A DNA stretch of 64,000 nt from Nocardia transvalensis NBRC 15921 (lineage in GTDB: Bacteria > Actinomycetota > Actinomycetes > Mycobacteriales > Mycobacteriaceae): positions 1 through 64,000 of the forward strand of contig NZ_BAGL01000019.1 of NCBI RefSeq assembly GCF_000308875.1, read 5' to 3'. Shown here piece by piece: positions 16,975 through 25,781 of the stretch; the stretch's first letter is position 1, and each line of letters starts with the position of its first letter. The notes below the pieces were generated by a model. It was given only the letters and a program-made list of their open reading frames with translations. It ran no database searches and had not been told where the DNA came from. The position numbers were made by a program, and so were the translations under genes.

Positions 16975-18429
16975 CTATGCGGGCTGACGGGGGAGGGTGA
17001 GGGCGGCGGCCAGGACCGTCGCCAGGACGGCGAGGCCGGCCAAGGCCGCGGCCTGCATGGCGAAGACGTAGTCGCCTGTGCCGTGGGCGGTTCCGAGGGC
17101 CGAGAAGTAGATGGTGCCCAGAACCGTTGCGCCGATGGCATTTCCGAACTGCTGTGAGGTGGTCAGCACCCCGGCGGCCATACCGGCCTGCTGCGGCGGG
17201 ATGCCCGAGGAGAGGACCGCGCCGATCGCCGAGGGGATGGTCAGCCCGTTGCCGATGCCCACGATCATCATGCCGGGGATGAGCGCCCACACGCTGAGAT
17301 CCGTTCCGGCCCAGGTCAACACGATCAGAATCAGACTGATCCCGACCAGGCTGGTGAGCGTGCCCGCCACCATGACCCGATTGCCGATCCGATTCGCGAC
17401 CGGGCGGGCCAGGAAGAACGAGCTGCCCGCGAAGCACAGTCCCAGCGGCGCGAAGGCGAGCCCGGCATGCAGCGGCGTCAGCCCGAGCCCGTTCTGCAAC
17501 AGCAGCGTCAGGCACAGCATGAATCCGGCGAAGAAGGTCAGGTAGCCGCCCGAGATCACCAGGCCGGACCGGAACACCCGCTCGCGCACCATGGCGAGAT
17601 CGATCACCGGCTGCCCGCCGCGGCCCGGCAGCCGGCTCTCGTAGCGCAGCGTGAGCGCCATGACCGGGACCGCGGCCGCCATCGACAGCCACGTCCACAG
17701 CGGCCAGCCCACGGTGCGGCCCAGCGTGATCGGCACCAGCACCAGGGCCAGGGCACCCGAAATGCCCAGGGCGCCTATCGGATCCAGCCGGGGACGCTGG
17801 GTGCGCTCGTGCCCTGGCAGCCAGCGCACGGCCAGCGCCGCGGCGGCCAGCCCGACCGGCACATTGATGTAGAAGATCGTGCGCCAGCCCCAGCCGAACA
17901 GGTCGGCATCCAGCAGGATGCCGCCGAAGACCTGACCCGCGACCGCTCCGAGACCGACGGCGGCGCCGTAGGCGGCCATGGCCTTGGCGCGCTCGGCCAC
18001 GGGGAACAGGGTGTTGATGAGGGCCAGCATCTGCGGCACCATCAGCGCGGCCGTCGCTCCTTGCAGGATGCGGAACGCCACCAGTGCCCAGGCATTGGGC
18101 GCCAGCCCGCACAGCAGTGAGGCGGCGGCGAAGGCGACCATGCCGATCACGAACAGCCGGCGGTGACCGTGCAGGTCACCGAGCCGGCCGCCGGTGATCA
18201 GCCCGGAGGCGAACGCGAAGCCGTAGCCGCCGACGATCAGCTCCAGCGCCGCTTCTCCGGCGTGCAGGTCGGTCTGTAGCGAGGAGGCCGCCACATTGAC
18301 CACGAACCAGTCGAACATCGCCATGAAGATGGCGCTCAGCACCACGGGAAGGACCCGCCACCGCGCCGGGTACGGATCGGGTGCGGTGTGGACTGTCGCT
18401 GGGAGGGAAGGGGATTCGAGCATGGACAC
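16975..18429 (-). CDS. MFS multidrug exporter (DHA2/EmrB-QacA type)
   Basis: 484 aa proton-driven efflux pump, about 14 membrane helices. Motifs are DWFVVNVAASSLQTDL in helix 1, the family motif A variant GGRLGDLHGHRRLFV, and motif C-like GAVAGQVFGGILLD. GTG 18429 (GGGAG six bases upstream) is preferred over the nearby ATG at 18423. The TetR gene 18588 is divergent with two matching operators in between, so substrate-induced derepression is expected. The substrate is not deducible. Confidence 0.93.
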   Translation of the reverse strand: MSMLESPSLPATVHTAPDPYPARWRVLPVVLSAIFMAMFDWFVVNVAASSLQTDLHAGEAALELIVGGYGFAFASGLITGGRLGDLHGHRRLFVIGMVAFAAASLLCGLAPNAWALVAFRILQGATAALMVPQMLALINTLFPVAERAKAMAAYGAAVGLGAVAGQVFGGILLDADLFGWGWRTIFYINVPVGLAAAALAVRWLPGHERTQRPRLDPIGALGISGALALVLVPITLGRTVGWPLWTWLSMAAAVPVMALTLRYESRLPGRGGQPVIDLAMVRERVFRSGLVISGGYLTFFAGFMLCLTLLLQNGLGLTPLHAGLAFAPLGLCFAGSSFFLARPVANRIGNRVMVAGTLTSLVGISLILIVLTWAGTDLSVWALIPGMMIVGIGNGLTIPSAIGAVLSSGIPPQQAGMAAGVLTTSQQFGNAIGATVLGTIYFSALGTAHGTGDYVFAMQAAALAGLAVLATVLAAALTLPRQPA

Positions 18430-18512
18430 GTCGTGCTCCCGGAATCTGGGTGGGGCCGATAAGGCGCGACGTTGCGCCGTGGGGAGTGAGGCGCGTGCCT
18501 CACGAAAGCTGT

Positions 18513-18528
18513 AACTAACCGGTTGGTT
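18513..18528 (+). promoter_or_regulatory. TetR operator 1 (exporter side)
   Basis: AACTAACCGGTTGGTT, a 16-bp palindrome with one mismatched pair, sharing half-sites AACYAA/TTGGTT with the second site at 18560. It lies upstream of the exporter start (18429). Confidence 0.7.
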
Positions 18529-18559
18529 GAAACTATTCCAGCGTCCCGCGGCCTCTGTC

Positions 18560-18575
18560 AACCAATTAGTTGGTT
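18560..18575 (+). promoter_or_regulatory. TetR operator 2 (regulator side)
   Basis: AACCAATTAGTTGGTT, 6-bp perfect outer half-sites AACCAA/TTGGTT. It ends 12 bp before the TetR ATG, so binding would also shut off the regulator. Centre-to-centre distance to operator 1 is 47 bp. Confidence 0.7.
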
Positions 18576-18587
18576 ACCATCGACACC

Positions 18588-19175
18588 ATGACTCCCCGAG
18601 ATCCCGAGGCGACGAAGGCCCGCATCTTCGACGCGGCCACCAGCGAATTCGCCGCGTACGGGATCGCGGGCGCCCGGGTGGACCGGATCGCTCGCAACGC
18701 CAAGGCCAACAAGCAGCTGATCTACGCCTACTTCGGGGACAAGCAGGCCCTGTTCCAGCAGGTGCTGGAGAAGGCGATGGTCGACGTGGCCGCCGCGGTC
18801 ACCACCGATATCAGCGATCTCGACAACTGGATCGACCAGCATCTCGACTATCACCGCGCGCATCCGGAGTTCCTGCGGTTGCAGATGTGGGAGGCGCTGG
18901 AGGTGGGCGCGAAGGACGCGGTCGCCGGTGAACAGCGGGCGGCGCGGTACGCGGACAAGAAGGACAAGGTCGCGGACGCGCAGCGCCGGGGGCTGATTCG
19001 CGACGACCTCCCCGCGGGGCAGGTGCTGACCCTGCTGATGGGCCTCATGAACTATTCGGAGGCGGTGCCGCAGGTCCGCCGATTCCTGGTCGGCGACGAC
19101 TTCGATCCGGACGGGCTGCGGCCCGTCATCAAGGATGCCGCCCGGCGCGCGGTGGCTGCCCCGGACGAGAGCTGA
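18588..19175 (+). CDS. TetR-family regulator of the divergent exporter
   Basis: 195 aa. DNA-binding domain ATKARIFDAATSEFAAYG, ARVDRIARNAKANKQLIYAYF, typical TetR. ATG 18588 lacks a Shine-Dalgarno sequence and lies close to operator 2, suggesting a nearly leaderless message. The in-frame TTG at 18570 lies inside operator 2 and is unlikely. Divergent arrangement and shared operators indicate it represses the MFS exporter and itself. Confidence 0.92.
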   Translation: MTPRDPEATKARIFDAATSEFAAYGIAGARVDRIARNAKANKQLIYAYFGDKQALFQQVLEKAMVDVAAAVTTDISDLDNWIDQHLDYHRAHPEFLRLQMWEALEVGAKDAVAGEQRAARYADKKDKVADAQRRGLIRDDLPAGQVLTLLMGLMNYSEAVPQVRRFLVGDDFDPDGLRPVIKDAARRAVAAPDES

Positions 19176-19176
19176 G

Positions 19177-19821
19177 CTAGCCGGTCAGCACCTCGACGCG
19201 AGGCCCGTCGACTACCACCGCATCGTGGTCGGTGAGCGCCCAGTGCGCGACTCTTTCGGTCCGGTAGCGCTCGACCAGCCGGTTACTGGATCCGGTCGGG
19301 TCGGTATCGGGGGAGTTCACGTGCGGCACGATGCGATGATCGACCAGACCCAGTCCGTCCCACCGAGGTTCGATGCCGCAGGCGGTCCTGACCTCGGCGG
19401 GATCGTCGGCCTCCTCCAGCCCGTGCAGGTCGGGGGTGAGCAGGCACGCGCCCGCGCTGTATCCCGCGTACGCGAGGGCGTCCTCGGTCAGCAGCTGTGA
19501 AATGACCAGATCCGCTGCGCTGCGGGCGAATTGGGCGCGCAGGACGAAGGTGTTCCCGCCGCGCACCCACAGCAGAGGATAGCCGCGCAGGGTGCGCTCC
19601 AATTCCGCTGCGCGGCCGATGTATTCACGCAGATCGACCACGTCGGGCCGAAAGCCCAACCGGCGCAGCGGAACCACGTCGCTGGTCACCGCGCCCTGCC
19701 AGGCCGCGGGCCACGCGTCGCAGGCGTTCGGAATCACAGCCACCCGGCCGGGCGCGTCGATCAGCGCGGCGAGCCGGTCGTAGTGGGCGCCGAATCGGTA
19801 GCTGGACAGGAACAGTCGCAT
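19177..19821 (-). CDS. Peptidase E-like serine peptidase (S51 family)
   Basis: 214 aa. Family S51 (Asp-dipeptidase / cyanophycinase fold): RLFLSSYRFG, then VAVIPNACD, LLWVRGGNTFVLR, and the nucleophile elbow AYAGYSAGACLL containing the catalytic Ser, with IVPHVNSP further on. ATG 19821 shares one base with the stop of the upstream gene (TGATG), so translation is coupled. Likely cleaves acidic dipeptides, by family; it converges with the TetR gene at 19175, one base apart. Confidence 0.88.
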   Translation of the reverse strand: MRLFLSSYRFGAHYDRLAALIDAPGRVAVIPNACDAWPAAWQGAVTSDVVPLRRLGFRPDVVDLREYIGRAAELERTLRGYPLLWVRGGNTFVLRAQFARSAADLVISQLLTEDALAYAGYSAGACLLTPDLHGLEEADDPAEVRTACGIEPRWDGLGLVDHRIVPHVNSPDTDPTGSSNRLVERYRTERVAHWALTDHDAVVVDGPRVEVLTG

Positions 19822-20636
19822 CAGATGGTGAAGGCGAGGTTGCGGACCAGTCGGTTCCCCAGCTCCGTATCGCCGGCGACGGTGACGTCCCCGGCGTGGG
19901 CGTCGGCGTCGACCCGGCCGCCGCGCAGCCGCGCGAACAGGCCAGACGGCATCTCGATCGTCACGGTCGCGGGCGCGTCCAGGGCGTCGACGAGTTCGGC
20001 GCGGCCGTCCACCACGATGTGCAGCCGCCGGCTCACGGGCCCGGTCAGCGAGAACGTGACGCGGGACCCGTCGGGCGCCTGGGCCTTCTTGACCACCGCA
20101 CGGCCGATGGTGGGCGTGAGTTCCTCGAAGGCGATGGCCGCCCGCGGCCCGCCTTCGTCCACCGCGACGCCGAGCGCGTCGGCGATATCGAGTTCGTGCA
20201 TCCAGCAGTCGAACAGGCGGACCTGCATGAACCGGGCGTAGGGCACCAGGCCGACAGGGGACTGGGTCGGCTCCAGCCAGGCCTCGTCGCTCATCCCGGC
20301 CAGCGCCTTGCGCCGCCGGTCGGTCACGTCCCGGAATTCCGCCAGTAACTGGGTTCCCGGCCGCGCGCGGCGCGCCTCGATCGCGCGTTCGTTGAGCGCG
20401 CCGATCTCGTTGCGCACGTGCGCGAATCCGCTGACGTCCGTGTCGAGGCTCGGCACCGGCACGCCCAGCAGCATGCATTCGGTGCCGATCACGTGCGCGA
20501 TCACATCGAAGACGGTCCACCCCGGCAGCGCCGTCGGGGTGCGCCACCCCTGCTCGTCCAGTTCGGCGACCAGGCGTGCCAGTACGTCCCACTGGTCAGC
20601 CAGGGCCTGGGTGAGTTCGGCGCGGTCGATACTCAT
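19821..20636 (-). CDS. Maleylpyruvate isomerase family mycothiol-dependent enzyme (DinB-like)
   Basis: 271 aa. N-terminal DinB-like four-helix bundle with the family segments LPGWTVFDVIAHVIGTE (metal His) and RLFDCWMHELDIADALG (second and third metal ligands), followed by a C-terminal SCP2-like domain. Such proteins use mycothiol as cofactor or are uncharacterised members; the actual reaction is unknown. It overlaps the HIT gene upstream by 4 bp and peptidase E downstream by 1 bp. Confidence 0.88.
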   Translation of the reverse strand: MSIDRAELTQALADQWDVLARLVAELDEQGWRTPTALPGWTVFDVIAHVIGTECMLLGVPVPSLDTDVSGFAHVRNEIGALNERAIEARRARPGTQLLAEFRDVTDRRRKALAGMSDEAWLEPTQSPVGLVPYARFMQVRLFDCWMHELDIADALGVAVDEGGPRAAIAFEELTPTIGRAVVKKAQAPDGSRVTFSLTGPVSRRLHIVVDGRAELVDALDAPATVTIEMPSGLFARLRGGRVDADAHAGDVTVAGDTELGNRLVRNLAFTI

Positions 20637-21082
20637 GGTCGGGTCCCCTTCTCCTCGGTGTCGAGCCGGTCCAGCCCGGCGCGGATCGCGGCCGCGGTGG
20701 CGTCGGGTTCGCGCGAGCGGCGCAGCACGAAACCCCGCGCGAAGGTGAACAGGTCGCCGTCGCGGCGCGGCACCACGTGCAGGTGGACGTGGTGCACCGT
20801 CTGGAAAGCCGACTTACCGTCGTTGAGCACCAGATTCGCGCCGTCCGCGGCCAGATCGCTGCGGCGCAGCCCCTTGGCGATGCGGTGGCCCAGAGTGAAG
20901 ATCCGCGCCCCGAGCTCGTGGTCGAGATCGTCGAGGTTCGTGGCGTGCGCCCGCGGGACGACCAGGGTGTGACCCCGGGTGATCGGGCGGATATCGAGGA
21001 ACGCACACAGGGTCTCGTCCTCGTAGACCTTGGTCGCGGGCGCGGCGCCGGAGACGATCCGGCAGAAGATGCAGCCACTCAC
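20633..21082 (-). CDS. HIT-family nucleotide hydrolase/transferase
   Basis: 149 aa. Zinc-type N-terminus CIFCRI, the strand LVVPRAHATNLDDL, and the histidine triad HVHLHVVPR with the catalytic middle His. Members hydrolyse dinucleoside polyphosphates or AMP-lysine-type phosphoramidates. GTG start at 21082. First gene of a three-gene overlapping unit (HIT, maleylpyruvate isomerase-like, peptidase E); the metabolic link among them is not evident. Confidence 0.92.
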   Translation of the reverse strand: MSGCIFCRIVSGAAPATKVYEDETLCAFLDIRPITRGHTLVVPRAHATNLDDLDHELGARIFTLGHRIAKGLRRSDLAADGANLVLNDGKSAFQTVHHVHLHVVPRRDGDLFTFARGFVLRRSREPDATAAAIRAGLDRLDTEEKGTRP

Positions 21083-21238
21083 CCGGCTGACATTACGGCG
21101 TACGACCGTGCGGGAACAGCCCCGCCGCGTCGACGGTAGCCCCTATATCCGGACAAGGGGGAGGAATTTCACTCAACAGTGTGACGTTGATCTCGGCTAC
21201 GCTCACCGCGGGCCGGGTACAGTTGCGAAGATTCTCAG

Positions 21239-21260
21239 CAACCTACTGGAAAGTAAGTTG
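21239..21260 (+). promoter_or_regulatory. Candidate operator upstream of the pnt operon
   Basis: Arms CAACCTACT and AGTAAGTTG flank GGAA, one mismatched pair, 22 bp in total. It stands alone in the 255-bp divergent gap between the HIT gene and pntAA, about 80 bp before the pntAA start. TetR-like geometry; the regulator is not identified. Confidence 0.45.
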
Positions 21261-21337
21261 TGAATCGCTTGACCGGTCACAGCGGCCCACCACCGATGAC
21301 GGGGGCCAGCTGCCACCACGAGTAAGGAAGTTGACCA

Positions 21338-22471
21338 GTGGAGACAACGCAAAGCGCAGACGCGGACGCGCCGCGCGGGACGTCTGTCGGAGTCGTGCGC
21401 GAATCGGGCGCCGACGAACGACGCGTCGCGTTGGTGCCGAAGATCATTCCAGCCCTGCAGAAGCTGGGCGTGCAGGTGATCGTCGAATCCGGGGCCGGCT
21501 CAGGCGCATTGATCCCCGACGAGGCGTATGTCGAGGCGGGCGCCACCCTCGGCGATCCGTGGTCGGCGGATGCGGTCGTGAAGGTCGCCCCGCCCAACGA
21601 CGCCGAGATCGCGAAGCTGTCGAAGGGGCAGACGCTGATCGGCTTCCTCGCGCCGCGCAACGCCGACAACAAGATCGGCGCGCTGAAGGCCGCGGGCGTG
21701 CGAGCCTTCGCCGTGGAGGCGATTCCGCGCATCTCGCGCGCGCAGGTGATGGACGCGCTGTCCTCGCAGGCGAATGTGTCCGGCTACAAGGCGGTCCTGC
21801 TGGCGGCGTCGGAGTCGACGCGCTTCTTCCCGATGCTGACCACGGCCGCCGGCACGGTGAAGCCGGCGACGGTGCTGGTCCTCGGCGTCGGCGTGGCGGG
21901 CCTGCAGGCGCTGGCGACCGCGAAGCGACTGGGTGCCCGCACCACCGGCTACGACGTGCGGCCCGAGGTGGCCGATCAGGTGCGCTCGGTCGGTGCGCAG
22001 TGGCTGGACCTGGGTATCGACGCGGCCGGTGAGGGCGGCTACGCCCGCGAGCTCACCGACGACGAGAAGGCACAGCAGCAGCAGGCCCTCGAGGACGCCA
22101 TCAAGGGCTTCGACGTGGTGATCACGACCGCCCTGGTGCCCGGCCGTCCCGCGCCGCGGCTGGTCACGGCCGCCGCGGTCGAGGGGATGAAGCCGGGCAG
22201 CGTGATCGTGGACCTCGCCGGGGAGACCGGCGGTAACTGCGAGCTGACCGAGCCGGGCAAGAACGTGGTGAAGCATCAGGTCACGATCGCGTCGCCGCTG
22301 AACCTGCCCGCGACCATGCCCGAGCACGCCTCGGAGCTGTACTCGAAGAACATCGCCGCCCTGCTGGAGCTGATGGTCGTCGACGGCGCGCTGGCGCCCG
22401 ACTTCGACGATCAGGTGCTGGCCGATTCCTGCGTCACCCGCGACGCCGAGACGGAGAAGGAGCAGAGCTGA
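21338..22471 (+). CDS. pntAA: NAD(P) transhydrogenase subunit alpha part 1 (PntAA, domain I)
   Basis: NAD(H)-binding domain I of the proton-translocating transhydrogenase, which reduces NADP+ with NADH using the proton gradient. 377 aa. Signatures: VVRESGADERRVALVP, the RQD-loop region, Rossmann glycines LVLGVGVAGLQALATAKRLGA, and GYDVRPEVADQV. GTG 21338 with AAGGAAG eight bases upstream. Soluble. The stop overlaps the pntAB ATG by one base (TGATG). Confidence 0.95.
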   Translation: METTQSADADAPRGTSVGVVRESGADERRVALVPKIIPALQKLGVQVIVESGAGSGALIPDEAYVEAGATLGDPWSADAVVKVAPPNDAEIAKLSKGQTLIGFLAPRNADNKIGALKAAGVRAFAVEAIPRISRAQVMDALSSQANVSGYKAVLLAASESTRFFPMLTTAAGTVKPATVLVLGVGVAGLQALATAKRLGARTTGYDVRPEVADQVRSVGAQWLDLGIDAAGEGGYARELTDDEKAQQQQALEDAIKGFDVVITTALVPGRPAPRLVTAAAVEGMKPGSVIVDLAGETGGNCELTEPGKNVVKHQVTIASPLNLPATMPEHASELYSKNIAALLELMVVDGALAPDFDDQVLADSCVTRDAETEKEQS

Positions 22472-22788
22472 TGTACACCGAACTGCTTGCCAATATCGCG
22501 ATTCTGGTGCTGTCCGGGTTCGTCGGCTTCGCCGTCATCTCCAAGGTGCCCAATACGCTGCACACCCCGCTGATGTCGGGAACCAACGCCATCCACGGCA
22601 TCGTCGTGCTGGGCGCGCTGGTGACGCTGGGGCGCATCGAGCACCCGTCGGTCGTCACGCAGATCATCCTGTTCGTCGCCGTGGTGTTCGGAACGCTGAA
22701 CGTCATCGGCGGTTTCGTGGTGACCGACCGGATGCTGGGCATGTTCAAGGGTAAGAAGCCCGGTGCGGCTGAGAAGGCGGGGAAGTAA
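22471..22788 (+). CDS. pntAB: NAD(P) transhydrogenase subunit alpha part 2 (PntAB, membrane)
   Basis: 105 aa membrane part of domain II, three to four helices (IAILVLSGFVGFAVISKVP; AIHGIVVLGALVTLG; IILFVAVVFGTLNVIGGF), ending with the family's DRMLGMF motif and a Lys-rich tail. The split alpha1/alpha2 arrangement is the usual one for actinobacteria. Translationally coupled to pntAA; 3 bp before pntB. Confidence 0.94.
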   Translation: MYTELLANIAILVLSGFVGFAVISKVPNTLHTPLMSGTNAIHGIVVLGALVTLGRIEHPSVVTQIILFVAVVFGTLNVIGGFVVTDRMLGMFKGKKPGAAEKAGK

Positions 22789-22791
22789 CCG

Positions 22792-24207
22792 ATGGATAAT
22801 TTGGTCAACATCCTCTATATCGTCGCCTTCTCGCTGTTCATCTACGGCCTGATGGGCCTGACGGGCCCGAAGACGGCGGTGCGCGGCAACTGGATCGCCG
22901 CGGTCGGCATGGGTATCGCGGTGATCGCGACCTTCATCGCGGTGCGCGATACCACCAACTGGATCCTGATCATCGCCGGCCTGGTCGTCGGTGTGGCACT
23001 GGGCATTCCGCCCGCCCGGTTCACCAAGATGACCGCGATGCCGCAGCTGGTGGCCGCGTTCAACGGTGTCGGCGGCGGTACGGTCGCGTTGATCGCGTGG
23101 TCGGAATTCCTGAATACACAAGGGTTCTCGCGGATTCCCGAGGAGCCCACCGTGCACATCGTGATCGGCTCGCTGTTCGCGGCGATCATCGGTTCTATCT
23201 CGTTCTGGGGCTCGCTGATCGCGTTCGGCAAGCTGCAGGAGATCCTGCCGGGCAAGCCCATCGGCGTCGGAAAACTACAGCAGCCGTTGAACATTCTGCT
23301 GCTCGTCGGGGCCGTCGCGGCGGCCGTGGTCATCGGCGTCGGCGCCGCGGGTGACGGCGTGTCCGGCTGGTGGATGGCGCTGCTGCTGGTGCTGGCGGCG
23401 GTGCTCGGGCTGATGGTGGTGCTGCCGATCGGTGGCGCCGATATGCCGGTGGTCATCTCGCTGCTCAACGCGCTGACCGGATTGTCCGCCGCCGCAGCGG
23501 GTCTGGCGCTGAACAACACCGCCATGATCGTCGCGGGCATGATCGTCGGCGCCTCGGGTTCGATCCTGACCAACCTGATGGCCAAGGCCATGAACCGGTC
23601 CATCCCGGCGATCGTCGCGGGCGGATTCGGCGGCGGCGGAACGGCTCCCGGCGCCGGTGGCGACGGCGAGCAGAAGCAGGCCAAGGCCACCTCCGCCGCG
23701 GACGCCGCGATCCAGATGGCCTACGCCAACCAGGTCATCGTGGTGCCCGGCTACGGTATGGCCGTCGCCCAGGCGCAGCACGCGGTCAAGGAGATGGCGA
23801 ATCTGCTGGAGGCCAAGGGCGTCGAGGTCAAGTACGCGATCCACCCGGTCGCCGGCCGGATGCCCGGGCATATGAACGTGCTGCTGGCCGAGGCCGAGGT
23901 GTCCTACGACGCGCTCAAGGAAATGGACGACATCAACGGCGAGTTCTCCCGCACCGATGTGGCGCTGGTGATCGGCGCCAACGACGTCACCAATCCGGCC
24001 GCCCGCGAGGACTCCTCCAGCCCGATCTACGGCATGCCGGTGCTGAACGTCGACCAGGCGCATTCGGTGATCGTGCTGAAGCGTTCGATGAACTCCGGCT
24101 TCGCGGGCATCGACAACCCGCTGTTCTACGCCGACCACACCTCGATGCTGTTCGGCGACGCCAAGAAGTCCGTCGGCGCCGTCACCGAGGAACTCAAGGC
24201 GCTGTAG
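22792..24207 (+). CDS. pntB: NAD(P) transhydrogenase subunit beta (PntB)
   Basis: 471 aa. About nine N-terminal membrane helices forming the proton channel (AFNGVGGGTVALIAWSEF, GGADMPVVISLLNALTGLS), then the NADP(H)-binding domain III with VIVVPGYGMAVAQAQHAV, HPVAGRMPGHMNVLLAEA, and IGANDVTNPAA, RSMNSGFAGIDNPLFY. Complete and in register with pntAB. A terminator follows at 24219. Confidence 0.96.
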   Translation: MDNLVNILYIVAFSLFIYGLMGLTGPKTAVRGNWIAAVGMGIAVIATFIAVRDTTNWILIIAGLVVGVALGIPPARFTKMTAMPQLVAAFNGVGGGTVALIAWSEFLNTQGFSRIPEEPTVHIVIGSLFAAIIGSISFWGSLIAFGKLQEILPGKPIGVGKLQQPLNILLLVGAVAAAVVIGVGAAGDGVSGWWMALLLVLAAVLGLMVVLPIGGADMPVVISLLNALTGLSAAAAGLALNNTAMIVAGMIVGASGSILTNLMAKAMNRSIPAIVAGGFGGGGTAPGAGGDGEQKQAKATSAADAAIQMAYANQVIVVPGYGMAVAQAQHAVKEMANLLEAKGVEVKYAIHPVAGRMPGHMNVLLAEAEVSYDALKEMDDINGEFSRTDVALVIGANDVTNPAAREDSSSPIYGMPVLNVDQAHSVIVLKRSMNSGFAGIDNPLFYADHTSMLFGDAKKSVGAVTEELKAL

Positions 24208-24218
24208 TCGATCCGGTA

Positions 24219-24251
24219 GCGGCCCGTACCTCCGAAAGAGGTGCGGGCCGC
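24219..24251 (+). terminator. Terminator hairpin after pntB
   Basis: GCGGCCCGTACCTC (24219-24232) pairs with GAGGTGCGGGCCGC (24238-24251), 14 bp with one G-U, around the loop CGAAA. It starts 12 bp after the pntB stop. Confidence 0.8.
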
Positions 24252-24343
24252 GGCAATTGCCCGCCCGATTCGTACTACGCTGGACCGGGTACCGACATCC
24301 CGCGGCCGGGTCGGACTCGCCGCGAAAACCGGAAGGGGCGGGA

Positions 24344-24652
24344 ATGACGCTGCGTGAGAAGGTCGGAATCCCCGTGGCGGATCCCTCGCCGATCTACGGC
24401 ACGCCGCACGAGACGGCCGACGGGTCCACGGTCATCACCGTGTCGACGTCCGGTGGTCTGTTGCGGCCGGGCCCGCGACCGCTCGGGATCTTCGTTCTCC
24501 GGGGTGACGAGGTGACCTGGAAACCGGCCACCGACGACGGCCGGGTAGCCCTGATCGCGGTGGTGACCGGTCTCGTGGCGGCCACCTTCGCCACGCTGGC
24601 GATGGTGCGCCGGCCGCCGTGGCCGGATATGACGATCACTCAGACTCAGTAG
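24344..24652 (+). CDS. Small membrane protein, distant GerW/YtfJ-like
   Basis: 102 aa, ATG 24344 with a purine-rich site (GGAAGGGGCGGG). Not confidently recognised. TPHETADGSTVITVSTSG, then RPLGIFVLRGDEVTWKPATDDGR and a C-terminal membrane segment (VALIAVVTGLVAATFATLAM) is the order seen in GerW/YtfJ-type proteins, where P.GvfVi...V.W.Pa.D..R is followed by a hydrophobic stretch. It is shorter than those and lacks their Gly-rich middle. No sporulation role is implied. It overlaps the next gene tail-to-tail by 7 bp. Confidence 0.65.
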   Translation: MTLREKVGIPVADPSPIYGTPHETADGSTVITVSTSGGLLRPGPRPLGIFVLRGDEVTWKPATDDGRVALIAVVTGLVAATFATLAMVRRPPWPDMTITQTQ

Positions 24653-24921
24653 TACCGGCGCTCCCGCTCCTCCACGGCGTCCTTCGCGTCCTTCAGCGAG
24701 ACTCCGGGAAACGTCTCACGGTAGACCTTGATGGCCTGGATCTTTTTGCCCTGGGCCAGGAGGTCGTCTATTTGCGTCGCCGGGAAGCCCTCGGGCACCG
24801 GTCGCGCCTGTGAAATCGGGTGCGACGCAGGGATGTCGGCGATCTGAAGGTGCCGCATTATCGCGTCGAGTTTGCGTTCGACGCGATCGAGTTGCTGTTC
24901 CAGGCGGCGATTGGAGAACAT
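24646..24921 (-). CDS. Ribosomal protein L7/L12 C-terminal-like protein
   Basis: 91 aa from ATG 24921 (in-frame ATG 24942 also possible; neither has a clear ribosome site). It begins with a short coiled coil (RRLEQQLDRVERKLDAIMRH). The C-terminus IDDLLAQGKKIQAIKVYRE and GVSLKDAKDAVEE matches the L7/L12 C-terminal domain that contacts translation factors. This stand-alone type recurs in actinobacteria with unknown role; it is not the ribosomal stalk protein. Confidence 0.75.
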   Translation of the reverse strand: MFSNRRLEQQLDRVERKLDAIMRHLQIADIPASHPISQARPVPEGFPATQIDDLLAQGKKIQAIKVYRETFPGVSLKDAKDAVEERERRYY

Positions 24922-24978
24922 GTCCGAACTGTAGCGGGGCATGTGATCCGGTGGTTCGATTCGCACGCCCCGCGCAGC

Positions 24979-25767
24979 TCAGGCGGTTTTCAGCGTCCCG
25001 CCGTCGATAACGTGATCGGCCCCGACGATATTGGCGGCCCGGGGCGACACCAGGAAGGCGACCAGCGCTGCGACCTCCTCGGGTTCCGAGATCCGCCCCG
25101 AGGCGATGCCGATCTGCTCGGCGATCCCCGCGAGCAGCGTCTCGTGCGAAATACCCTGTGCCTCGGCGACTTTGGCTCCGAAGCCCTTCGGATCGCGCCA
25201 CAGCGGGGTCCCGACCACGCCCGGGGAGACCGTGTTGACCCGCACGCCGCGCGGCCCGAACTCCTCGCTGAGCCGCTTGCTCACCGAGGTCAGCGCGGCC
25301 TTGGCCTCGCTGTAGCCGACCGGCCCGACCGCGGGCAGGTGCGCGTTGATCGAGGACACGTTGACGATCGCGCCCCGTCGCTCCAGCAGGCTCGGCAGGG
25401 CGGCACGGGTCGTGCGGATCGCGCTGAACAGGTTGAGGTCGATCATGGTCTGCCACTGCTCGTCGGTGGAGTCGAGGAATCCGCCGAGGTCCAGGCTATT
25501 CGCGTCGCCGCCGCCGACATTGTTGATCAGAATATCGATGCCCCCGAGTTCGGCCAGCGCCGCGTCCACCACGGAGGTCGCCCCCTCTGCCGTGCCGAGA
25601 TCGACGGATACAGCTGCGGCACTGGCTTTTTCGAGTTCCGGCGTGACGGTGCGCGCCGCGCCCACGACGCGCACCCCCTCGGCGGTGAGTTCCTCGGCGA
25701 TCGCCAGGCCGATGCCGCGGCTGGCTCCGGTGACGAGGGCGGTCTTGCCGGTCAGTTCGAGATCCAT
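24979..25767 (-). CDS. Short-chain dehydrogenase/reductase
   Basis: 262 aa NAD(P)-dependent oxidoreductase. Cofactor motif TGASRGIG near residue 13, NNVGG, catalytic triad Ser in VNVSSINAH, and YSEAK (YxxxK). ATG 25767 has AAGG eight bases upstream. The TetR gene on the same strand lies 72 bp upstream with a candidate operator between (25782-25797). The substrate cannot be read from sequence. Confidence 0.92.
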   Translation of the reverse strand: MDLELTGKTALVTGASRGIGLAIAEELTAEGVRVVGAARTVTPELEKASAAAVSVDLGTAEGATSVVDAALAELGGIDILINNVGGGDANSLDLGGFLDSTDEQWQTMIDLNLFSAIRTTRAALPSLLERRGAIVNVSSINAHLPAVGPVGYSEAKAALTSVSKRLSEEFGPRGVRVNTVSPGVVGTPLWRDPKGFGAKVAEAQGISHETLLAGIAEQIGIASGRISEPEEVAALVAFLVSPRAANIVGADHVIDGGTLKTA

Positions 25768-25781
25768 GGAAATTACCTTTC

